From Bacillota bacterium (GTDB lineage Bacteria; Bacillota; Clostridia; Acetivibrionales; DTU013), in assembly GCA_023418915.1 (NCBI GenBank), contig JAEZYU010000021.1, positions 15,512 through 79,511 on the forward strand: a DNA stretch of 64,000 nt. Direction: 5' to 3'. The notes beneath the pieces were generated by a model. That model saw only the letters and a list, made by a program, of their open reading frames with translations. It made no database searches and had not been told where the DNA came from. This document shows positions 27,479 to 35,770 of the stretch, one piece after another. How positions within the stretch are numbered: the stretch's first letter is position 1; each line of letters opens with the position of its first letter. Made by a program: the position numbers and the translations under genes.

Positions 27479-28261
27479 CTACACCTTGTCATCTACATTT
27501 TCACTTGAATCAATTGTTGGCATTACTGCATCTATACGCACCTCGGAATCCACTACGACATCGGCATATAAAAAAGCGCCTGTATCGGGCATAAAGCCCA
27601 TATTCGAACTTATACCTTTGTCCTGGATCGAGTCTGAAACTGCGTTTGTTCCTTTGAAGAGATATGTGTCCGAATCAGCATATTTACCCGAATCAATTTT
27701 TGAACTGGAATCAGCATATTTGTACTCGTTTGGACTTGCATCAGCATTTGTACTTGAATCTGTGTCTGAAGTTGTATTTACACTCGTGTCTGATTCTGTG
27801 CCTGCACCTGTGCTTGCACCTGAGCCTGTACCTGCACTTTGTTTTGCATGCGTGTTGCCACTATTTGCGCTTGCATCAGCATATTGATTTGTACCGGTCC
27901 GATTGATATCAGAAGCTGCATTTTCATCTGCACTGAATACAGGTTTTACGGAAGGTTCCTCATCAGGATCCTTTCCCCTTACAACAGCCTGTCTGCTATT
28001 TTTTTTCGGACTGTTTTGGTAGTTACTACTATTGTAATTGTTTCTATGATAGCTGCTGCGATTATTATTCCGGTTTCCATAACCGCTTTGTTTACTGCTG
28101 TCGTTATTCCAGTAAGAGTTATTATACCTTTTTTGTTCATTCGTATCGTCGTAATTGCTAGCGTCCTTTAGCTTTTTGAAAAAGGAAATGATGATAAAAA
28201 TAATAACAACTAAAAAAAACAACCTACTCAATAATATCACCTCTACATAAGTATACGACAT
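27479..28261 (-). CDS. Membrane-anchored low-complexity protein of unknown function
   Basis: A 260-aa protein with one N-terminal hydrophobic helix (LFFLVVIIFIIISFF) followed by a Lys/Asn/Tyr/Ser-rich stretch (NNNRSSYHRNNYN) and a long Ser/Thr/Asp/Ala-rich tail (GTGSGASTGAGTESDTSVNT), probably disordered and outside or along the cell surface. The start may be a TTG about 10 codons inside the frame, since GAGGTGAT precedes it and the ATG at 28261 has no good site. I cannot assign a family. The composition could be a stalk or spacer. Confidence 0.6.
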   Translation of the reverse strand: MSYTYVEVILLSRLFFLVVIIFIIISFFKKLKDASNYDDTNEQKRYNNSYWNNDSSKQSGYGNRNNNRSSYHRNNYNSSNYQNSPKKNSRQAVVRGKDPDEEPSVKPVFSADENAASDINRTGTNQYADASANSGNTHAKQSAGTGSGASTGAGTESDTSVNTTSDTDSSTNADASPNEYKYADSSSKIDSGKYADSDTYLFKGTNAVSDSIQDKGISSNMGFMPDTGAFLYADVVVDSEVRIDAVMPTIDSSENVDDKV

Positions 28262-28501
28262 GAAGCTGATTTTTTCCTCTATATAGTTCGACCTTCATTC
28301 AAAGGCTATATTCGGGTTGTCGTTTCCGAAAGCCGGTATAAAACTTTGGTTGATTTATAAAGTCAATTGATCCTAAATGTTTTCGAAAAAATTACATAAA
28401 ATTTGTTATTTAGGTAAATAATAATTTTGGATATATTGAGCAGTAATGCCGGTATTCCGGTCAATAGGCTATGATTCTCTTCTTATGGGGCAGGTGAAAT
28501 T

Positions 28502-28624
28502 ATGGAAAGATTCAACAGCTATGTGGGAATGATCATTGAATTTCTAATCATAAGCATAATGTTTTTAGTATTGCTTCCATTCAGGATTATATACAACCTG
28601 GGCAGTAGACTGGCTTCAAGATGA
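28502..28624 (+). CDS. Small single-helix membrane protein (40 aa)
   Basis: An ATG at 28502 follows GGGGCAGGTGAAATT, with a good ribosome site. The peptide MERFNSYVGMIIEFLIISIM continues to a hydrophobic helix and ends RLASR before a TGA. The strong upstream site and amphipathic ends argue for a real micro-protein, but no homologue is known to me. Confidence 0.45.
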   Translation: MERFNSYVGMIIEFLIISIMFLVLLPFRIIYNLGSRLASR

Positions 28625-28668
28625 ATATTGGGCAATATAAATACCCAAATAATGTTATTCAAATGCAA

Positions 28669-28697
28669 TTGATTGTTTTTTGCCTTTATAGTATAAT
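28669..28697 (+). promoter_or_regulatory. Probable tadA promoter
   Basis: TTGATT (28669-28674), a 17-bp spacer and TATAAT (28692-28697), about 40 bp upstream of the tadA start. Confidence 0.65.
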
Positions 28698-28736
28698 CAA
28701 GTGTGCGATTTGACCCGGTCCTCCGGAGGTTATGAC

Positions 28737-29240
28737 ATGGCGCAGAACAAGATATCCCGCCGCACCTTCCCGCATGGCTGGTATATGTCACAGGCATTGA
28801 AGGAAGCGGAAAAAGCACAAAAAGAAGGCGAAACTCCCGTTGGAGCGGTGATAGTCAGAGACGATGCAATAATTGCCCGCGGCCATAATGAGAAGGAACT
28901 TAAGAACGACGCTACGCTCCATGCAGAAATGACAGCCATCAAGCGAGCCAGCAAAAAGCTGGGATCCTGGAGGTTGACAGACTGTGACCTGTATGTTACG
29001 CTGGAACCCTGCACGATGTGTGCGGGCGCCATTATCCAGTCAAGGATCAGGACCCTGTATATCGGGACGTCTGATCTGAAGGCCGGAGCTGCAGGCTCAG
29101 TGATCGACGTGTTCAGAGTGGACGCCTTCAACCACAGAGTCGACGTCGTCTGGGGCGTACTTGAAGAGGAATGCTCCTCAATCCTGACAGACTTTTTTAA
29201 AGAATTAAGGTGCCTGGCACGACACTTAGACACTTATTAG
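28737..29240 (+). CDS. tadA: tRNA-specific adenosine deaminase
   Basis: TadA converts A34 to inosine in tRNA-Arg(ACG). The 167-aa protein has the zinc deaminase motifs: HAE (in LHAEMTAIKRA) and PCTMCAGA. The ATG at 28737 follows CCGGAGG; an upstream in-frame start at 28701 would add 12 residues. The last dozen residues (LRCLARHLDTY) are read from a short repeat-like sequence that starts GGTGCCTGGCAC, so the native end has probably been replaced. tRNA-Ser lies 31 bp downstream and may be co-transcribed. Confidence 0.95.
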   Translation: MAQNKISRRTFPHGWYMSQALKEAEKAQKEGETPVGAVIVRDDAIIARGHNEKELKNDATLHAEMTAIKRASKKLGSWRLTDCDLYVTLEPCTMCAGAIIQSRIRTLYIGTSDLKAGAAGSVIDVFRVDAFNHRVDVVWGVLEEECSSILTDFFKELRCLARHLDTY

Positions 29241-29271
29241 TTCAAACAGCAGTAAAGCAAAGTTAATATAC

Positions 29272-29360
29272 GGAGAGGTATCGAAGTGGTCATAACGGGG
29301 CTGACTCGAAATCAGTTTGTCGGAAACGGCACGCGGGTTCGAATCCCGCCCTCTCCGCCA
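29272..29360 (+). tRNA. tRNA-Ser (anticodon CGA)
   Basis: A type II tRNA: acceptor GGAGAGG pairs with CCTCTCC, discriminator G and encoded CCA (29358-29360). The anticodon loop CTCGAAA lies between CTGA and TCAG. A long variable arm (TTTGTCGGAAACGGCACG) is present and the T arm reads GGGTTCGAATCCC. A terminator follows directly. Confidence 0.96.
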
Positions 29361-29370
29361 CAATTGTCCG

Positions 29371-29395
29371 AAAACCCGCTATTTTAGCGGGTTTT
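29371..29395 (+). terminator. Terminator after tRNA-Ser
   Basis: AAAACCCGCT (29371-29380) and AGCGGGTTTT (29386-29395) form a perfect stem with a five-base loop and a short T-run. Confidence 0.85.
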
Positions 29396-29413
29396 CAGCA
29401 TAACGAACAAATA

Positions 29414-29821
29414 ATGAAGATCAGAAGAGCACTGACAGACGAAGGGAATATATTAAGTGGAATCGCTTTGCGTTCAAAGGCACACTGGGGATACGACAAT
29501 AGCTTTATTGAAGCATGCAGAGAAGACCTGACAATTTCCGAACATAGCATATCAACAAATAATGTCTATGTTTTAGAAGATTCTTCAACCATAATCGGGT
29601 TCTTCTGCCTGGTTGCAGAAGGTAATACCGGCAAGCTGGATGCTTTATTTATCGAACCGGATTTTATCGGAAAAGGATACGGTAAGATATTATGGAAAAC
29701 CATCCTGCAAAAAGCTAAGGAAATTGGTATTGATGAATTCACAATAGATGCCGACCCGCATGCTGAGGAATTCTATTACTGTTATAAAATGTTTCACTCA
29801 TGTGATAAAGTTACACATTAG
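29414..29821 (+). CDS. GNAT-family N-acetyltransferase
   Basis: A 135-aa single-domain acetyltransferase. The acetyl-CoA-binding motif is IEPDFIGKGYGKILWKTIL (the Gly-X-Gly-X-Gly-like turn). The following strand, EFTIDADPHAEEFYYCYKMF, carries the usual C-terminal core. The start ATG has no strong ribosome site, and the gene begins 19 bp past the tRNA-Ser terminator. The acceptor substrate is unknown. A strong hairpin follows the stop. Confidence 0.88.
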   Translation: MKIRRALTDEGNILSGIALRSKAHWGYDNSFIEACREDLTISEHSISTNNVYVLEDSSTIIGFFCLVAEGNTGKLDALFIEPDFIGKGYGKILWKTILQKAKEIGIDEFTIDADPHAEEFYYCYKMFHSCDKVTH

Positions 29822-29844
29822 ACAAATGAAGATAGAAACATAAG

Positions 29845-29884
29845 AGCAGACATCCTGTCACAATAAAATGAGAGGATGTCTGCT
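29845..29884. terminator. Terminator downstream of the acetyltransferase
   Basis: AGCAGACATCCT (29845-29856) and AGGATGTCTGCT (29873-29884) form a perfect 12-bp stem. TTGTATG follows on the plus strand. It is placed to end both convergent genes. Confidence 0.75.
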
Positions 29885-29934
29885 TTGTATGTAGATATAT
29901 ATATTACCTGCAGTTACTATGACCGGCCATTCTG

Positions 29935-31053
29935 TTATTTTGCCTTGAATTTCATGGCATTGACCTTATCCTCCAACGGCGGATTTGCGCCCTCCTGCCC
30001 CAGCATCAGGTATTTGCCTGAGTCATCCGTACCGGCTTCATAATAACATGAAGCGTCCGGCAGTACCTCCTGGGCACTCCATGTTTGTCCGCTGTCGCTG
30101 CTTTCAAAATAGATTCTGTCCGTCAATGTCACAACTTCTTCACTGGCGCTGTATTTGCCCGTTGTAACCATATAATTTCCAAATACAATCAGCTGAGCAA
30201 ATGTACCGTCATCATGGAATTCATATATGAGCCCCATACCGGATACGTCCTCAAACACACTGGATTCGCTATTATAGCGAGCCGATACCGCTCCGGAAAT
30301 CCATATCCCCATAACATCGCCTGCTGTCGGATCCTGGCCTGATGATGTCTGATCCTCCTGGTCTGACGGCTCCTGATCCTCCTGGTTTTCCTGCGAACCA
30401 TCATACAGTGTTTTGTCGACGGGTATACCATCCATAAGTGACGACAGGATGTCTTTTATCGACCCATCCTTTTTATCCACGGCATAGCAGGACAGGAACC
30501 GTTCTTTCAGGATTGCAATATTATAGCCGGCATCGTCAATGGCCTTTGCATTATTAGCCGCCGCATCCTCGGTTTCACACTCAACAAATGAGTATACAGT
30601 GGTCTGCCCGTCAGCTTTTATTTCAGCAGAAAATCCGTCCTTGGCTCCGCTCAAAAAGACAAGCTGGTGTTGATCATAGATATTGTAGCCAGAATCCTCA
30701 ACAGCCTTGCGAATTGCTTCAAGCGTGATTCCACTGCTGCTTCCCGGCTCAGCGGTTTCATTCCCGGACTGATCATCCTGTGTTTCTTCTGTTGGTTCTA
30801 CCGGTATTGACTCACCTGTATCAGGCTCCGTTTCTTCCGACGGCTCCGGCAGAGCGTTCTCGTCTATGTCCGGTTGTGTTTCTTCGTCAGGCTTTGCAGG
30901 AATGTTCCCACCTTCATTGGATTGTGTGTCCTCAGTCAACTCAACAGGAACATCTCCTTCTGTGCCAAACTCCTTGAATCCTGTTATTTGGCAGCCTGCG
31001 AGTACCGAAACAGCAAAAGCAAAAACAAAGCAGATCAAAAATATCCTTTTCAT
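29935..31053 (-). CDS. Lipoprotein of unknown function (paralogue A)
   Basis: A 372-aa lipoprotein: signal peptide with lipobox VLAGC (C21), then a Glu/Pro/Asp/Thr-rich linker (about 30-110). A central domain (about 110-215) contains FVECETEDAAANNAKAIDDA. A C-terminal domain (about 245-372), shared with the next gene, contains YEFHDDGTFAQLIVFGNY, SDSGQTW and YYEAGTDDSGKYLMLGQEGA. That pattern looks like a small beta-barrel of the lipocalin-like stress kind, a guess from the strand pattern. AGGAGG precedes the ATG. No functional neighbour is visible. Confidence 0.85.
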   Translation of the reverse strand: MKRIFLICFVFAFAVSVLAGCQITGFKEFGTEGDVPVELTEDTQSNEGGNIPAKPDEETQPDIDENALPEPSEETEPDTGESIPVEPTEETQDDQSGNETAEPGSSSGITLEAIRKAVEDSGYNIYDQHQLVFLSGAKDGFSAEIKADGQTTVYSFVECETEDAAANNAKAIDDAGYNIAILKERFLSCYAVDKKDGSIKDILSSLMDGIPVDKTLYDGSQENQEDQEPSDQEDQTSSGQDPTAGDVMGIWISGAVSARYNSESSVFEDVSGMGLIYEFHDDGTFAQLIVFGNYMVTTGKYSASEEVVTLTDRIYFESSDSGQTWSAQEVLPDASCYYEAGTDDSGKYLMLGQEGANPPLEDKVNAMKFKAK

Positions 31054-31102
31054 AAAACTCCTCCTCGATAATAGCTATTTGGATGTATATCAGCAACAAT
31101 TC

Positions 31103-32062
31103 TCAGTCAGATCTCCTGTAATACAATACAGCGTTGGTTTCTATGTCCAGCGGTGGTTCAGCTCCTTCCAGTCCGATCACCAGATAATCGCCATTGCTGT
31201 CTGCTCCGAGTTCATAATAATATGAAGCAGGCGGAGGCGTATTACCGGCGGTCCATGTTTCGCCATAGTCCGAACTGACTTTACTGCTTGTGTAACTGAA
31301 AGTGATAATTTCGCTATTGACGGTATAATTGCCGAATATTGAAGCCGCTGATCCTAACCCCGACGTAATCAGCTCGTAAAACGTCCCGTCGTCATAAAAG
31401 TAATACTCCTGTCCAAATCCGTACGCTCCAAAATCGAACGAGCCCTTGGTGATGTTAAACACGGCCCCGGTGCTGCCGTTCCCCCATTTCCCGATGATTG
31501 TACCGACTGATTGATGGTCCTGCTGTTCCGGCGGCGGATCATCCTGCTGTTCCGGTGACGGTTCATCGGGCTGTTCCGGAGGCAACTCATCGGGCTGTTC
31601 TACTGGCAAATCAGGCGTAACTTCGCTAACATTCCCAGACTCCGCTGTAATGTCGGCCTCCGTATCCTCCTTTACATCGCCGGACTGCTCCACCGGAGCG
31701 TCCTGACTTGTATCAGGCTGCGCTTCATTCGTTTGCACTGAGTGTTCGTCCTCTTCCGGGTTTGATTGCGTCTCTTCCGGCAGCTCGGACACAACTACCT
31801 TACTTGTGTCGGGCTTTATCTCTTCCGGAGGTGGGAATTCTTCCCCTCCCTGATCAGATAGTTTCTCCTCAGACGGTCCTATCGCAGGCACAGCATCCCC
31901 ATCTGAGCCAGACCATATATCTGCTGACGTTCCAGAAGAAGCATCCTCATTTGTAATAAGATCCTCATTTGTGCCAAAATCCTTGGATGCTGTTATTTGG
32001 CAGCCTGTAAGTAACAAAATAGCTAATGCTAAGGCAAAACAAGCAGATAGTACCCTCTTCAT
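31103..32062 (-). CDS. Lipoprotein of unknown function (paralogue B)
   Basis: A 319-aa lipoprotein with lipobox LLTGC (C21), then QITASKDFGT, which closely matches the start of paralogue A (QITGFKEFGT). A long acidic Pro/Glu/Gln-rich linker with tandem PEQQDDPPPEQQD-type units spans about 90-190. The C-terminal domain (YYFYDDGTFYELITSGLG, SDYGETWTAG, YYELGADSNGDYLVIGLEGA) matches A domain by domain, but the central domain of A is missing. The 49-bp gap and shared strand indicate a tandem duplication followed by loss or gain of the middle domain. Confidence 0.85.
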   Translation of the reverse strand: MKRVLSACFALALAILLLTGCQITASKDFGTNEDLITNEDASSGTSADIWSGSDGDAVPAIGPSEEKLSDQGGEEFPPPEEIKPDTSKVVVSELPEETQSNPEEDEHSVQTNEAQPDTSQDAPVEQSGDVKEDTEADITAESGNVSEVTPDLPVEQPDELPPEQPDEPSPEQQDDPPPEQQDHQSVGTIIGKWGNGSTGAVFNITKGSFDFGAYGFGQEYYFYDDGTFYELITSGLGSAASIFGNYTVNSEIITFSYTSSKVSSDYGETWTAGNTPPPASYYYELGADSNGDYLVIGLEGAEPPLDIETNAVLYYRRSD

Positions 32063-32101
32063 GATTATCCCTCTCTTATAACGTAATGAAACCTGATTGC
32101 A

Positions 32102-32599
32102 CTACTTAAGGAGCATAACGGCCCCGGTTTTTATTGGGCCGGTGTTGTCGGATACAGGAAAAAATATGGCACTCTTATACTCATTTGAGGACACCTGACC
32201 CTCAATCCTGCAAAATAAGGCCAGCGGAGAAGCAAGCTTTTTCAACAGCGTTGTTCTTCCCGCAAAAGTATCTTCGGCAGCTTCCAGAACCGAATAATTC
32301 TCATTCGTGATGCGGTTAAGCAAATTGATTTTCCCCGCTGATATTTCATAGCTGTTAATTCCTGCTTCTTCCATCAATACACGATTTGCCATGCAAAGAG
32401 CGCCATTCTGTCTGAAAATTGCAATCGGAAACGGGAGGCTGTCAAACACATTTGAAAGCAGACTGTTATTCTCCATAAGCATTTGAAGCCTGCTGATAAA
32501 TAGCTGCTGTACTTCAACTGTCTCCTTTATGTCCATTTGCATGCGAATGAGCTCACCTAAAACCTGTTCATTCATTTTCCCGGCATCCAAAAAATTCAC
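32102..32599 (-). CDS. PAS-domain protein
   Basis: A 165-aa cytosolic protein. The N-terminal 45 residues look helical (coiled-coil-like), followed by a PAS fold with VFDSLPFPIAIFRQNGALCM and a conserved ANR. No kinase, GGDEF or DNA-binding domain follows, so it may be a stand-alone sensor or partner. The PAS core is similar in pattern to the N-terminal domain of the AraC regulator just upstream (LFPVPIEIFRPDGTPAFANR), which suggests a common ligand or an old duplication. The start is uncertain (GTG at 32599, or an ATG eight codons in). Confidence 0.75.
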   Translation of the reverse strand: MNFLDAGKMNEQVLGELIRMQMDIKETVEVQQLFISRLQMLMENNSLLSNVFDSLPFPIAIFRQNGALCMANRVLMEEAGINSYEISAGKINLLNRITNENYSVLEAAEDTFAGRTTLLKKLASPLALFCRIEGQVSSNEYKSAIFFPVSDNTGPIKTGAVMLLK

Positions 32600-32788
32600 T
32601 CCCGTATCAAAAGGATTGTTGGATGCTAATATCGTATATAAAATGTCGGTTATGATATAGGCATTTAGTTGCTTTTATTAGTCGAATTATTGCTCATGAA
32701 GAAAAAATACCATGGTGATTACAAATTGCGATGCTTTATGCTTACTTACTCCGCCTTAATTCAAAAAGAGGAATTCAGTAGCAGGCCG

Positions 32789-33571
32789 CTATTTTATTTG
32801 ATTACGATATGCAGATGGTGTGACTCCGACTATGTCCCTGAAGATCTTTGCAAAGCTGCCGCTGTACTCCACGCCGCAAGTACGGAACACCTCGCTTACG
32901 GTAAGACTTCTGTCACCCAATGCATCTTTCAGTTTGTTTACTTTTATGTTTTGATAATAACTGTACGGAGTGATACCAGTTTGCTTTTTGAATAGTCTTA
33001 TGAAGTGATATTGGCTGAGATTGGCGGCGGCAGCGACGGTGGCTGTGTCATATTCCTCAAGCCAGTGATTGTCTATGTATTCCTTAGCTCTGGCAATGTC
33101 AGAATTGCCCCGATATATTCTTGTCGGGATGAACATACCAATAAAGTGGGATGCGTTTCCTCCCGGTGTGAGAACGTGAAAGCACAGTATCTCCATATAC
33201 AAAGACACAATAGGATAATCGGTATTTCTGGAATTACACCAGTCGGCAAAATCCTCCAGAGGTGCTTTTGTCTCCGGCGTCAGAAGGATCTCCCCTTCAA
33301 ACATCCTTCTGACATATGAAGCAAGTCCCAATTTTTCGTTAACAACGGGATTCTCCATTACATTGTAAGTACCTACAATATCCGCCAGGCTCGGGATGTT
33401 ATGAATATCAAGCCATGCTCGGTTCGCAAACGCAGGTGTACCGTCAGGCCTGAATATCTCAATTGGTACCGGAAACAAATCAGCAACCTGGAAAAGCGCA
33501 TCCTCATTCCCTGAAAAAGTCTGAAACGGGGATATTATTCGGTTATTAGGCTCATACAGGAATTTATCCAT
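32789..33571 (-). CDS. AraC-family regulator with N-terminal PAS-like domain
   Basis: A 260-aa regulator. The N-terminal half (about 25-150) is a PAS-like sensor. The C-terminal 100 residues are the double helix-turn-helix domain (TVAAAANLSQYHFIRLFKKQ, then RTCGVEYSGSFAKIFRDIVG) ending in TPSAYRNQI. The ATG at 33571 follows AAAGAGGGCC; an earlier in-frame start adds 16 residues. It may control the PAS gene 190 bp downstream or the lipoproteins beyond. No operator was identified. Confidence 0.9.
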   Translation of the reverse strand: MDKFLYEPNNRIISPFQTFSGNEDALFQVADLFPVPIEIFRPDGTPAFANRAWLDIHNIPSLADIVGTYNVMENPVVNEKLGLASYVRRMFEGEILLTPETKAPLEDFADWCNSRNTDYPIVSLYMEILCFHVLTPGGNASHFIGMFIPTRIYRGNSDIARAKEYIDNHWLEEYDTATVAAAANLSQYHFIRLFKKQTGITPYSYYQNIKVNKLKDALGDRSLTVSEVFRTCGVEYSGSFAKIFRDIVGVTPSAYRNQIK

Positions 33572-33854
33572 TGGCCGGCCCTCTTTGCAAATATACTGTT
33601 GCCTCATCTTTCCCAGCATATAGCGGTTAAATCTTTACATAAAATTTCAACTGCTGCCTATAACTACAGTAGAAATATTTATCATATTATTATGTTGCGT
33701 TGCGTACATTATACTATGAACAGCTGCCCAATACAATATTTCATATTTTAAGTTATTCCTTTCCATTTCATATTTATGAGGTGTTCGGACTATTCCTCGG
33801 ATTTAGTCCCCTCCTCCATTTTCAAATACAGGAATGTTCGTATAAGAATACAGG

Positions 33855-34203
33855 TTGCATTATCCCAACTTTGTGATATCATATAGTAAAAATGTGAAGG
33901 AAGAAAATATTATGCTGCATTACAGACATCATACAAAGGACATTGATATGCAGCACTTGTTCCTATGAGCCGGCATTAAACGCTGACCGCAGGTGCAGGT
34001 GCTTATGACTTTGTACCTGTGTGATGGCAGCGCAGCCGTTTTTACCGGCAGTGTTTCAACTTCGCTAAAACGCGTTTATTAAAAGAAATTTTTCGATTGC
34101 AGAGAAATTGATTGCCAGGCGTTTAGCAAGGAATGAAACATTTTATACGATTCGCTATATATCACCGCACTGGTACAGATACATTATCAGTGCGGTGTTT
34201 TTA
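33855..34203 (+). ncRNA. Candidate structured RNA or leader upstream of the AspS2-type gene
   Basis: A promoter (TTGCAT 33855-33860, 16-bp spacer, TATCAT 33877-33882) and a terminator (CACCGCACTG 34163-34172 with CAGTGCGGTG 34188-34197, then TTTTTATTT) bracket about 310 nt with no credible gene. Three further complementary pairs nest between them: 33913-33920 with 33948-33955, 33996-34000 with 34015-34019, and 34064-34073 with 34119-34127. A short His-rich ORF (MLHYRHHTKDIDMQHLFL, from 33912) follows AAGGAAG. It may be a regulatory leader, an sRNA or a decayed gene. No T-box sequence was found. Confidence 0.4.
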
Positions 34204-34309
34204 TTTGAGGAAGGATGTGGTATCATGCGGCATACAGACTATGCCGGAATAGATTCTCCCAATGCCTGCGGTTGAAATTAGTTGAAAATAAACATTTAGG
34301 AGGATCGTT

Positions 34310-35635
34310 ATGAAAAAAATCAAAGGTGATTTATGTACTGCGCATGTTGAAGCAGAGGAACTAATAAACCATATTGGGGAAACCGTTCTTATACATGGAA
34401 TCATTTATAAGATAAGAGAAATGTCAGGCTTTGCATTCGTACTGCTCAGAACAAAACGGACTTTGCTGCAATGCATCCACTCCGGCGATTTTTCAAAATT
34501 CAGCATCGGTGAGCTAAAGGAGAACATGAGTGTCGTTCTCAGGGGAGAGGTAGTCATTGACAAACGCTGCCGGACAGGGACCGAGGTGAGGATCATCAGC
34601 TTTGAAGCGCTGTCACGCCCCGTTGAGGAAACGCCGGTGGTGATTAACAACAGGGAGGTCAATGCATCTATTGAAACATTACTGGACTATCGCCCGATAA
34701 CACTTCGCAATGTAAAAGAACGTGCAATTTTCAAGGTTCAGGAGGGTATATGTGCCGGGTTTAGAAGCTTTTTGAGCAAGAACGGCTTCACTGAGATCCA
34801 TACACCCAAAATAGTCTTTAGCGGAGCGGAAGGAGGAGCCAACATATTCAAGCTGGACTATTTCGGTCAGGAGGCTTATCTTGGGCAGAGCCCGCAGTTC
34901 TATAAGCAAATGATGGTCGGCGTATTTGAGAGGGTATATGAGATCGCACCGGTGTTCAGAGCGGAAAAGCACGATACATCCCGGCACATAAACGAATATA
35001 CAAGCGTCGACCTTGAGATGGGCTTCATTGAGAGCTATTCCGATATAATGCGTCTGGAGGCGAAAATGCTGGTCTATACACTTGATTATCTGAAAGAATA
35101 TTACACTGCTGAATTATCAACGTTGAAAACTGTGATTCCTTCAATTGACGAGATCCCTGCGGTCAGCTTTACAGAAGCAAAGCAAATGGTGTCGGAAACT
35201 TATCACCGCAAAATCACGGACCTTGAGGACTTCGAGCCAGAGGAAGAAAAGCTGCTGAGTGAGATCATAAAAGAGGAGACTGGAAGCGACTTTGTTTTTG
35301 TGACAGAGTACAAATCATCAAAAAGGCCATTTTATACACAGGATTCACATGACAATCCTGAATATACCAACAGCTTTGACCTGATATTCAGAGGAATGGA
35401 GGTCACGACAGGCGGCCAAAGGATCCATGATTATAATACACAGGTAGAAAAAATGCACAAGCGGGGCATGGATACAGAAGCGTTTTCAAGCTACCTCATG
35501 GCGCATAAATACGGGCTCCCGCCCCACGGGGGGCTTGGTCTTGGGTTGGAGCGTTTTACCGCCAGACTTCTGGGATTGCACAATGTCAGATACGCCACTA
35601 TGTTTCCAAGAGATATCAATCGCCTTGAGCCATGA
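34310..35635 (+). CDS. Aspartyl-tRNA synthetase, archaeal type (AspS2; Asn-directed in clostridia)
   Basis: A 441-aa class II synthetase. The N-terminal OB-fold (about 20-105; VLIHGIIYKIREMSGFAFVL) binds the anticodon. Motif 2 is in PVFRAEKHDTSRHINEYTSVD and motif 3 in GGLGLGLERFTARLLG. It lacks the large bacterial insertion domain, so it is the archaeal form. Such a second AspRS in clostridia is known to charge tRNA-Asn with Asp for amidation by GatCAB. That role is assigned by family knowledge, not shown here. AGGAGG precedes the ATG. Its leader may be regulated by the structured RNA upstream. Confidence 0.92.
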   Translation: MKKIKGDLCTAHVEAEELINHIGETVLIHGIIYKIREMSGFAFVLLRTKRTLLQCIHSGDFSKFSIGELKENMSVVLRGEVVIDKRCRTGTEVRIISFEALSRPVEETPVVINNREVNASIETLLDYRPITLRNVKERAIFKVQEGICAGFRSFLSKNGFTEIHTPKIVFSGAEGGANIFKLDYFGQEAYLGQSPQFYKQMMVGVFERVYEIAPVFRAEKHDTSRHINEYTSVDLEMGFIESYSDIMRLEAKMLVYTLDYLKEYYTAELSTLKTVIPSIDEIPAVSFTEAKQMVSETYHRKITDLEDFEPEEEKLLSEIIKEETGSDFVFVTEYKSSKRPFYTQDSHDNPEYTNSFDLIFRGMEVTTGGQRIHDYNTQVEKMHKRGMDTEAFSSYLMAHKYGLPPHGGLGLGLERFTARLLGLHNVRYATMFPRDINRLEP

Positions 35636-35711
35636 CCGTATGCATTACGCTGGGATATTAATTTAGTTGAATAAAGCGGCTCTTTCAGAATAAGAAAGCA
35701 TAGAGTCACTA

Positions 35712-35742
35712 AAAGTCTGCTCACTGTATGCGAGCAGACTTT
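35712..35742. terminator. Terminator between aspS2 and the DMT transporter
   Basis: AAAGTCTGCTC (35712-35722) and GAGCAGACTTT (35732-35742) form an 11-bp perfect stem. CTTT follows on the plus strand and an A-rich start serves the minus strand. Confidence 0.75.
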
Positions 35743-35770
35743 CTTTAACCCAGCCTTTATGCTGTTACTT

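Noticed and set aside
34036..34080. Possible fragment of a TIGR03915-like gene (LYLCDGS)
   Set aside because: The resemblance covers about seven residues and does not continue in any frame.
33880..34203. T-box riboswitch upstream of the AspS2-type gene
   Set aside because: The conserved T-box sequence (AGGGTGG-ACCGCG) is not present, and no specifier arm could be identified.
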